From assembly GCA_036377075.1 (NCBI GenBank), contig DASUZB010000128.1, positions 1 through 19,572 on the forward strand: a stretch of DNA of 19,572 nt, in the 5' to 3' direction. The notes beneath the pieces were generated by a model. That model was not told where the DNA came from. It was given only the letters and a program-made list of their open reading frames with translations, and ran no database searches. Shown in pieces: positions 7,090-19,572 of the stretch (the first letter of the stretch is position 1; each line of letters opens with the position of its first letter). The translations under genes and the position numbers were made by a program. The DNA comes from DASUZB01 sp036377075. GTDB taxonomy: Bacteria > Actinomycetota > CALGFH01.

Positions 7090-7941
7090 ATGGCCGAGGC
7101 CTGGCACCTGGGCTGGTGGGCGCCGCTGGCGCCGGCCGTCGACCCCGACGAGCTGATCGACCCGTCGGTGCACGGCGGCCTGCTCGCCGCCGTCGCCGCC
7201 GGCTCCCCCCTCGACCACCTCGGCCAGGCCCGCCTGGCCACCCTCAAGGGCGTCGGGCTCGCCGGCCCCGACGGCCGGCCACGCTTCCCCGTCGCCCGGG
7301 CCGAGCAGGCCAAGGCGCTGCGCGCCGCGGCCGCCGACCTCGGCCGCGCCGTCGCCCGCCTGGTCGCCGGCGAGTGGAGCCGCCTCGAGGTCGAGTACGA
7401 GCCCGTCCACGCCACCCGCTCCTCCTCCTTCCTCATGGTCGGCGGGCTCCTGCTCGACCTCGGCGTGCGCCGCCTGCTGCGGCGCCAGGGCCTGTCGGCG
7501 CCGCCGTTCGGCAGCGCCTTCGTCTGGCTGGCCGAGGGCGAGCGCGAGGGTGCCGGCGTCTGGTTCGCCCGCGCCACCCCCCTCGCCGGCCGCGGCTACC
7601 TGGTCCGCTGCGGCCGCCCGACCGCCCCCGAGTGGACCGCCCTCGGCGTCGACCCCGAGGCCGCCCCCGCCATCCCCGCCGACCACGAGCCCGCCCTCCG
7701 CGAGCTGACCGAGGGCTTCGGCTGGTCGGTCGTGCGCCTGGTCGAGGACGCCCTGCCGGCCCTCGACCCGGTACGCCGCCGCATCCCCGGCACCGACGAC
7801 GAGGGCGCCTTCCTCGCCTGGGCCTACACCCTCGCCGTCGACGCCGCCCTCGAAGCCCTCACCGGCCGCGGCCTGGTCGCCCCCCCGCTCGACGGCGCCC
7901 TCGCCGTCCGTGTCACCGACCCGGCCCTCGCCGGCCTGTAG
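7090..7941 (+). CDS. Uncharacterised protein between rplA and rplJ
   Basis: I do not recognise this 283-residue protein. It is rich in Ala, Leu, Arg and Gly, starts with a Trp-rich stretch (AWHLGWWAPLAP), and has no signal peptide. The segment SSSFLMVGGLLLDLGVRR at about 112-130 is moderately hydrophobic but carries charges, so it is unlikely to span a membrane. Possible landmarks are LEVEYEPVHATRSSSF and the C-terminal helix AFLAWAYTLAVDAALEAL. Codon use is like the neighbouring ribosomal protein genes (strong C-ending bias), and the frame has no breaks, so it is likely a real gene. It starts 13 bases after rplA, without a strong ribosome binding site, and so is probably co-translated with it. 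No function can be assigned. Confidence 0.7.
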   Translation: MAEAWHLGWWAPLAPAVDPDELIDPSVHGGLLAAVAAGSPLDHLGQARLATLKGVGLAGPDGRPRFPVARAEQAKALRAAAADLGRAVARLVAGEWSRLEVEYEPVHATRSSSFLMVGGLLLDLGVRRLLRRQGLSAPPFGSAFVWLAEGEREGAGVWFARATPLAGRGYLVRCGRPTAPEWTALGVDPEAAPAIPADHEPALRELTEGFGWSVVRLVEDALPALDPVRRRIPGTDDEGAFLAWAYTLAVDAALEALTGRGLVAPPLDGALAVRVTDPALAGL

Positions 7942-7963
7942 ACGACCACTCCGGCGACCACTG

Positions 7964-7972
7964 TGCTACCCT
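7964..7972 (+). promoter_or_regulatory. Extended -10 promoter for rplJ-rplL
   Basis: TGCTACCCT is an extended -10 element (TG-n-TAnnnT) 23 bases after the preceding stop codon. No good -35 is present. Transcription from here would begin near 7979 and give an untranslated leader of about 170 bases before rplJ. Confidence 0.5.
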
Positions 7973-7978
7973 GCCCCG

Positions 7979-8151
7979 AGCCGAAGACCGACCGGTTGCC
8001 GTAACGGCACGAAAGCCCTGCTGGCACGCTGCCGCGAGCTAGCACCAAGGGCGCCGGCGCAGGCGAGCACCTCCGCACGGAGCGTGGCGTGCGTGCAGCG
8101 GACGGTCGGCGGCCGTCCGCTTTCTTCGTGCGTGAGGGGTGAGGTGAGGCC
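7979..8151 (+). promoter_or_regulatory. L10-type mRNA leader of rplJ-rplL
   Basis: This leader carries no plausible gene. Its 5' part has AGCCGAAGACCG followed by GGTTGCCGT, which resembles the conserved start of ribosomal L10 leaders in actinobacteria as I remember them. Later parts can form GC-rich stems, including the terminator-like hairpin at 8098-8126. In known cases the L10(L12)4 complex binds such leaders and represses rplJ-rplL. The assignment rests on position, length and this partial match; I could not derive the full L10-binding fold by eye. Confidence 0.6.
8098..8126 (+). terminator. Attenuator-like hairpin in the rplJ leader
   Basis: GCGGACGG (8098-8105) pairs perfectly with CCGTCCGC (8113-8120) around a 7-base loop, and TTTCTT follows. 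This is the form of an intrinsic terminator, placed 26 bases before the rplJ start and inside its leader. It therefore looks like a transcription attenuator rather than an end-of-gene terminator. Confidence 0.65.
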
Positions 8152-8706
8152 GTGCCGAACGCGAGCAACGTCGCAGAGGTCGAGGCCATCAAGGGACGCC
8201 TGCAGGAGGTGTCGGCCGCGCTGCTGACCGAGTACCGCGGCCTCAAGGTCAAGGAGCTGGGTGAGCTGCGCGCCTCGCTGCGCGGGTCGGGGACCGAGTA
8301 CAAGGTCCTCAAGAACACCCTGACCGCGATCGCCGCCCGCGAGGTGGGCTACGGGGAGCTCGAGGGCTACCTGCAGGGCCCGACCGCGGTCGCGTTCGTG
8401 CGGGGCGACCCGGTGCAGGCCGCCAAGGACCTGGCCGCGTTCGCCCGCAGCCACCCGGCCCTGGTCCTCAAGGCCGGGGTGATGGACGGGCGGGTGCTGG
8501 ACGGCGAGGGCGTCCGCCAGCTCGCCACCATGGAGTCCCGTGACGTGCTGCTGGCCCGCATGGCCGGCATGCTCGCCGGCTCCCTGCAGCAGACCGTCAA
8601 CCTGCTGGCCGCCCCGCTGCGCCAGGTCGCCACCATGACCGCCGCCCTCGCCGACAAGCGCCAGGCGGAAGGCGGCGAGGCCGGCCAGCCGGCCGAGACC
8701 ACCTGA
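8152..8706 (+). CDS. rplJ: 50S ribosomal protein L10
   Basis: L10 anchors the L7/L12 dimers to the ribosomal stalk base. The 184 residues show the family segments LTEYRGLKVKELGELR, YKVLKNTLTAIA and GPTAVAFVRGDPV, then the C-terminal helix that binds L12 dimers, and a Glu/Gly/Pro tail. The GTG at 8152 was chosen because it gives the canonical N-terminus and follows the purine-rich GGGGTGAGGTGAGG. It is preceded by a long structured leader, so expression is probably controlled by L10 itself. rplL follows 44 bases downstream. Confidence 0.97.
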   Translation: MPNASNVAEVEAIKGRLQEVSAALLTEYRGLKVKELGELRASLRGSGTEYKVLKNTLTAIAAREVGYGELEGYLQGPTAVAFVRGDPVQAAKDLAAFARSHPALVLKAGVMDGRVLDGEGVRQLATMESRDVLLARMAGMLAGSLQQTVNLLAAPLRQVATMTAALADKRQAEGGEAGQPAETT

Positions 8707-8750
8707 GCCCCCGACCCACGCCCAGCCAGTCACAAGGAGCACGCACCGCC

Positions 8751-9140
8751 ATGGCAAAGCTTTCCAGCGACGACCTCCTCGACGCCTTCAAGGACATGAC
8801 CCTGATCGAGCTCTCCGACTTCGTGAAGAGGTTCGAGGACACCTTCGGCGTCTCGGCCGCCGCCCCGGTCGCGGTCGCCCAGGCCCCCGCGGGCGGCGCC
8901 GCCGCCGAGGCCCCCGCCGAGGAGGAGCAGACCGAGTTCGACGTCGTCCTGACCGCCGCCGGCGACAAGAAGATCCAGGTCATCAAGGAGGTGCGCGCGC
9001 TCACCAGCCTGGGCCTCAAGGAGGCCAAGGACCTGGTCGACGGCGCCCCCAAGGCGGTCCTGGAGCGGGTCCCCAAGGAGCAGGCCGACAAGGCCAAGGC
9101 GCAGCTCGAGGGCGCCGGCGCCTCGGTCGAGCTCAAGTAG
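8751..9140 (+). CDS. rplL: 50S ribosomal protein L7/L12
   Basis: L7/L12 forms the flexible stalk that recruits translation GTPases. The 129 residues comprise the N-terminal dimerisation helices (DLLDAFKDMTLIELSDFVKRF is the pattern, residues 7-27), an Ala/Pro/Glu hinge at about 40-60, and the C-terminal domain with TEFDVVLTAAGDKKIQVIK and the GLKEAKDLVDGAP signature that contacts the factors. AAGGAG lies 12 bases before the ATG. The gene ends in a strong hairpin. Confidence 0.98.
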   Translation: MAKLSSDDLLDAFKDMTLIELSDFVKRFEDTFGVSAAAPVAVAQAPAGGAAAEAPAEEEQTEFDVVLTAAGDKKIQVIKEVRALTSLGLKEAKDLVDGAPKAVLERVPKEQADKAKAQLEGAGASVELK

Positions 9141-9153
9141 CCCACTTCCGCCG

Positions 9154-9191
9154 CCGCCATGACCTGCGGCAGTTTCCGCAGGTCATGGCGG
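9154..9191 (+). terminator. Hairpin between rplL and rpoB
   Basis: Bases 9154-9169 and 9176-9191 are perfect reverse complements: a 16-bp stem with a 6-base loop (CAGTTT), starting 13 bases after the rplL stop. No T tract follows. It may act as a terminator of the U-less type described in actinobacteria, as a partial attenuator, or as an RNase processing site; in E. coli the same gap holds an attenuator and an RNase III site. Confidence 0.75.
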
Positions 9192-9232
9192 GTTCAGGCG
9201 GGTTTGCCCGTACCTGGCATTTGCCGGATCCC

Positions 9233-9261
9233 TTGACACCTCAAGACGGGGGCGGCACACT
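9233..9261 (+). promoter_or_regulatory. Candidate upstream promoter for rpoB
   Basis: A perfect -35 box TTGACA (9233-9238) is followed 17 bases later by CACACT (9256-9261), a poor -10. It lies after the rplL hairpin and upstream of the stronger promoter at 9321. Confidence 0.45.
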
Positions 9262-9320
9262 CCCGTCATTCGAAACGGCGTAGCGACGAGGTGCACACGA
9301 AGACCATTCTCGTGTCGCTG

Positions 9321-9349
9321 TTGACAGCGGTGTAGGCGAACGCTACACT
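9321..9349 (+). promoter_or_regulatory. Main promoter of rpoBC
   Basis: TTGACA (9321-9326) and TACACT (9344-9349) are 17 bases apart, close to the sigma-A consensus. Transcription would start near 9356, giving a leader of about 100 bases before rpoB. The gap from 9141 to 9457 otherwise holds the rplL hairpin and the weaker promoter and no gene. Confidence 0.85.
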
Positions 9350-9457
9350 GCTCTTTCGCATGTCTTCGCGCGCCTTGAACCACCCTGTGCTCGGCTTCTT
9401 TGGCGTGCCCGCCTGCCCGTCCACCTGCTTCTTCCCGCGAAAGGGGAGGGACGCCTG

Positions 9458-12907
<3,450 letters not shown>

Positions 12908-12908
12908 G

Positions 12909-16898
<3,990 letters not shown>

Positions 16899-16919
16899 CC
16901 CCGAACGCCGCACGCTGCG

Positions 16920-16952
16920 GGCACGGCCCGGGCATCTCGCCCGGGCCGTGCC
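16920..16952 (+). terminator. Terminator after rpoC
   Basis: A perfect 14-bp GC-rich stem (16920-16933 with 16939-16952) closes a 5-base loop (ATCTC), 21 bases after the rpoC stop. No T run follows, but the position and stability fit the end of the rpoBC transcript. Confidence 0.8.
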
Positions 16953-17007
16953 GTATGCCGCCATTCCCGGCCCGAACAGGCTCACTCTGCACGTTCTGGC
17001 GCAACCG

Positions 17008-17013
17008 TATACT
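17008..17013 (+). promoter_or_regulatory. -10 box of the GntR-family gene
   Basis: TATACT is a near-consensus -10 box between the rpoC terminator and the regulator gene. The -35 at the expected place (about 16985-16991) is poor, which would suit a promoter that depends on, or is controlled by, a regulator. It lies about 55 bases before the start codon. Confidence 0.55.
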
Positions 17014-17067
17014 GGTCGAAGGTTCTGCTGGCCGAGGAAGCCACCTCGTTCCCATGGGTGCGTGACG

Positions 17068-17811
17068 ATGGTCGACAGGCTCGCAAGACCCGGCGGCTCG
17101 GTCGCTCCGCTGGGGTCGGGCGAGGTGGAGGCCGGCCCCGGCCGGCGCTCCCTCACCGAGCAGGTCTACGACGCCCTCAAGCGGGAGATCCTCACCGCCC
17201 GCCTGCGGCCGAGCCAGCCGCTGATCGAGAACGAGCTGGCGGCCCGCTTCGGGGTCTCCAAGACCCCCATCCGCGAGGCCCTGCGCCTGCTCGTCCAGGA
17301 CGGCTGGATCGTGGTGCTGCCGCGCAAGGGCTACCTGGTCGCGCCGTTGTCGCTGGAGGACGTGCGCGAGGTGTTCGCCCTGCGGTTGATGCTGGAGCCG
17401 CAGGTCACCGGCGACGCCGCCGTCCGCGGCAGCGCCGACCTGGTGGCGCGCCTGCGGCGGGCGGCCGCCGGCGGGGCTGACGCGCTGCAGCCGATCAGCC
17501 CACGCAACGAGGAGCCCTCGTACCAGAGCACCATGCGCGCGGCCAGGGCCTTCCACCTGACCGTCGCCGGGGCCGCCGGCAACAGCCGGCTGCTGCGCGT
17601 CCTGGAGGCGCTGCTCGACGAGGTCGAGCGCCTCCTCCACCTGATGCCGCAGCTCGGCGACCACGTCACCGCGATGGTCGAGCCGGCCGCGCACGAGCGC
17701 ATCATCGCCGCCATCGAGGCCGGCGACGCCGAGCAGGCCGCCGCCCACATGCGTGACCACCTGGCCGAGGTCAGCCGCATCCTGGTCGACGCGTTCGGGC
17801 GCGTCCGGTGA
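17068..17811 (+). CDS. GntR-family transcriptional regulator, FCD (FadR) subgroup
   Basis: This is a DNA-binding regulator, most often a repressor released by a small carboxylic acid in this subgroup. A winged helix-turn-helix lies at about 28-95 (LTEQVYDALKREILTARLRPS, then NELAARFGVSKTPIREALRLL and the wing PRKGYLVAPLS). A helical FCD ligand domain follows at about 97-240, with His163, His209 and His231 at places where FCD proteins bind metal. The ATG at 17068 gives 247 residues; an in-frame GTG at 17062 is possible and no good ribosome binding site decides between them. Its stop overlaps the start of the next gene (GTGA), so they are probably one operon. The ligand and target sites are unknown. 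Confidence 0.92.
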   Translation: MVDRLARPGGSVAPLGSGEVEAGPGRRSLTEQVYDALKREILTARLRPSQPLIENELAARFGVSKTPIREALRLLVQDGWIVVLPRKGYLVAPLSLEDVREVFALRLMLEPQVTGDAAVRGSADLVARLRRAAAGGADALQPISPRNEEPSYQSTMRAARAFHLTVAGAAGNSRLLRVLEALLDEVERLLHLMPQLGDHVTAMVEPAAHERIIAAIEAGDAEQAAAHMRDHLAEVSRILVDAFGRVR

Positions 17812-18575
17812 GCATGGTCGCGGGCGAGCCGCTCGCCACCTACCTGCCGCTGCTGGTCGAAGGCCGGCCGCAGGCGTTCCTCGGCCTGTTCGGCAAGAAC
17901 CCGGTGATCGACGACCCGCGCGCCGGCCGCGTCGAGGGCGCCGCCGCGGTCGCGGAGTTCGCCGCGGACACCTACGAGTGGCTGGAGCAGCGTAAGGCCC
18001 GGGTGGTCCCCGGTAGGGAGACGCGCGACGCGAGCCGCGTCGTGGTCGAGTCCGTCCTGGTCCTCGAGGGTGAGGAGGGCGAGGTCGAGCTGCCGGTGGC
18101 GCTGGTCGGCGAGGGCCGTGGCGGCCGCCTCGACCGGGTGCGCGTCTACCACAGCATGTGGCCGATCGAGGGCAGCCACCTGGTGCGAGCGCCGCTGCTG
18201 CCCGAGCGGACCGACCTGGTCCTGCCCGAGGTGGTGCGGCGCTACCAGGACGCCCTCGCCGCCGGGTCGCTCGACGACGTGCTGGAGCTGTTCGAGCCGG
18301 ACGGGTACGCGCGCGAGCCGGCCGGCGGCGAGTACGTCTACCGGGGACGCGAGCAGCTGGCCCGGCTGTACGGTGGCCTGTTCGCGGTCGGCGGCATCCC
18401 GCTGGAGCACTGCACCGCGACCGACGACGGCACCTGCACCGCCCTGGAGTACAACGTGGTCTCCTGGGGCGGGCGGGTGCTGGAGGCCCAGGCGGGCGTG
18501 GCCTGCTACGAGCGCGGCGAGAGCGGCAAGCTGGCCGCCGCCCGCATCTACGACGACGTGGCGGTCGAGGAGTAG
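17808..18575 (+). CDS. Tandem NTF2-like (SnoaL-type) protein
   Basis: The 255 residues appear to hold two NTF2-like alpha+beta cone domains in a row. The first, about 6-115, contains LFGKNPVIDDPRAGRVEGAA and an adjoining acidic strand region. The second, about 135-250, contains VVRRYQDALAAGSLDDVLELF and YVYRGREQLARLYGGLF, a usual SnoaL pattern. Such domains bind small hydrophobic ligands or act as isomerases, cyclases or hydrolases; no catalytic residues can be fixed here. The GTG at 17808 overlaps the regulator stop codon; an in-frame ATG at 17814 is an alternative. There is no signal peptide. HPr follows 14 bases later. The fold call is mine from the pattern and the activity is unknown. Confidence 0.7.
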   Translation: MSMVAGEPLATYLPLLVEGRPQAFLGLFGKNPVIDDPRAGRVEGAAAVAEFAADTYEWLEQRKARVVPGRETRDASRVVVESVLVLEGEEGEVELPVALVGEGRGGRLDRVRVYHSMWPIEGSHLVRAPLLPERTDLVLPEVVRRYQDALAAGSLDDVLELFEPDGYAREPAGGEYVYRGREQLARLYGGLFAVGGIPLEHCTATDDGTCTALEYNVVSWGGRVLEAQAGVACYERGESGKLAAARIYDDVAVEE

Positions 18576-18589
18576 CAGGGGAGGCGGCG

Positions 18590-18856
18590 ATGCCGGAGCG
18601 GCGTGCGGTGGTGGGGTCGAAGGTGGGGCTGCATGCGCGGCCGGCGGCGCGCTTCGTCAAGGCGGCGGCCAGGCAGCCGGTCAAGGTGACCGTGGCCAAG
18701 GCCGGCGCCGAGCCGGTCGACGCGGCCAGCATCCTCGACGTGATCGCGCTCGACGTCCGCGGCGGCGAGGAGGTGGTGCTCGCCGCGGAGGGCGACGGCG
18801 CCGAGCAGGCCCTCGAGGCGCTGGTCGCGGTCGTCGAGCAGGACCACGACGCGTGA
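18590..18856 (+). CDS. ptsH: PTS phosphocarrier protein HPr
   Basis: HPr passes phosphate from Enzyme I to the sugar-specific EIIA proteins in the cytosol. The 88-residue protein has the active-site segment GLHARPAARFV with the phosphorylated His at residue 15, exactly where the family has it. Ser47, in AASILDVIAL, aligns with the regulatory Ser46 of Bacillus HPr. GGGGAGG lies 6 bases before the ATG, a strong ribosome binding site. The Enzyme I gene begins 7 bases after the stop. It might serve a sugar PTS or a dihydroxyacetone-kinase type phosphorelay; no EII gene is in the window to tell. Confidence 0.95.
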   Translation: MPERRAVVGSKVGLHARPAARFVKAAARQPVKVTVAKAGAEPVDAASILDVIALDVRGGEEVVLAAEGDGAEQALEALVAVVEQDHDA

Positions 18857-18863
18857 GCGACCG

Positions 18864-19572
18864 GTGACCGGCCGCGCGCTGCGCGGCGCCGGCGCGAGCC
18901 CCGGCGTCGCGGTCGGGCCGGTCGCCCGCATGGCCGCCCGCGTCCCCGAGCCGCCCTCGGGCGGCCCCGCCGGGCCGACGGGGGCCTCGCGCACTTCAGG
19001 CATACGCTCCGAGGCGCGGGCCGCCCTCGGGGCGCTCCAGGAGGTCGCCGACGACCTCGACGCCCGCGCCGAGGCGGCGGGGGGCGAGGCGCAGGAGGTC
19101 CTGGAGGCGCAGGCGATGATGGCCGGCGACCCGAGCCTGGCCGCCAGGGTGGAGGAGCTGGCCGGCCAGGGCCGCCCGGCGGCCCGGGCGGTGTGGGAAG
19201 CGTTCGCCGCCTACCGGGAGCGGCTCGCCGCCGCCGGCGGCTACCTCGCCGCCAGGGTGGCCGACCTGGACGACGTGCGCGACCGGGCGGTCGCGCTGCT
19301 GCTCGGCGTGCCCATGCCCGGCGTGCCCGACCCCGGTCACCCGTTCGTGCTGGTCGCGGTCGACCTTGCCCCGGCGGACACGGCCACCCTGCGGCGTGAC
19401 CGGGTGCTCGCCTTCGTCACCGAGCAGGGCGGGCCCACCAGCCACACCGCCATCCTCGCCCGCGCCATGGGCGTGCCCGCCGTGGTCGGCTGCGCTGGCG
19501 CAGCCGACCTCGCCGACGGCACCAGGGTGGTGGTCGACGGCGGCAGCGGCGAGGTGCTGGTCGACCCCGACG
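18864..19572 (+). CDS. ptsI: PTS Enzyme I (phosphoenolpyruvate-protein phosphotransferase), 5' part
   Basis: Enzyme I takes phosphate from phosphoenolpyruvate and gives it to HPr. About 236 residues are in the window and the frame is still open at the end, roughly 40% of a usual protein of about 570. GASPGVAVGPVARM is the family N-terminus, and the helical HPr-binding region follows (EAQAMMAGDPSL). The phosphorylated His is in GGPTSHTAILARAMGVPAVVG, residue 194 from the chosen start, close to His189 of E. coli. The GTG at 18864 gives the standard N-terminus. Residues 28-46 (Pro/Gly/Ser/Thr-rich) replace the strand and loop that normally follow the N-terminus. The PEP-binding half lies outside the window. 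Confidence 0.95.
   Translation, partial: MTGRALRGAGASPGVAVGPVARMAARVPEPPSGGPAGPTGASRTSGIRSEARAALGALQEVADDLDARAEAAGGEAQEVLEAQAMMAGDPSLAARVEELAGQGRPAARAVWEAFAAYRERLAAAGGYLAARVADLDDVRDRAVALLLGVPMPGVPDPGHPFVLVAVDLAPADTATLRRDRVLAFVTEQGGPTSHTAILARAMGVPAVVGCAGAADLADGTRVVVDGGSGEVLVDPD

Overview
The window is GC-rich (third codon positions nearly all G or C), every gene lies on the + strand, and spacing is tight. The proteins point to the phylum Actinobacteria, probably outside the best-studied orders. RpoC carries the actinobacterial coiled-coil insert in its N-terminal half, and RpoB, L11, NusG and EF-Tu read as actinobacterial. The order rpmG - hydroxyacyl dehydratase - tRNA-Trp - secE - nusG - rplK - rplA matches what is known from Mycobacterium (rpmG2-hadABC-trpT-secE-nusG-rplK-rplA). 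I cannot name a genus.

Region 1 (1-4561): tuf ends in a strong palindromic hairpin. It is followed by rpmG, a fused HadA/HadB-type dehydratase, a GT2-like glycosyltransferase with an N-terminal segment resembling the C-terminus of cysteinyl-tRNA synthetase, and an ECF sigma factor overlapping its zinc-binding, membrane-anchored anti-sigma factor. Region 2 (4562-7941): a housekeeping promoter leads into tRNA-Trp, secE, nusG, rplK and rplA (protein export, transcription elongation, ribosomal stalk base and L1), then an unrecognised 283-residue protein. Region 3 (7942-9191): a promoter and long leader with a terminator-like hairpin precede rplJ-rplL, which end in a 16-bp perfect hairpin. Region 4 (9192-16952): two sigma-A-type promoters precede rpoB-rpoC, which end in a 14-bp perfect hairpin. 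Region 5 (16953-19572): a GntR/FCD regulator, a double NTF2-like protein, HPr and the start of PTS Enzyme I, which runs off the window.

Most of the window is the conserved transcription/translation core. The less ordinary parts are the genes set into it: the glycosyltransferase chimera, the sigma/anti-sigma pair ahead of tRNA-Trp-secE, the orphan gene between rplA and rplJ, an extra stretch inside RpoB, and the GntR/NTF2/PTS cluster. I found no mobile elements, CRISPR arrays, rRNA genes or minus-strand genes that I can support.
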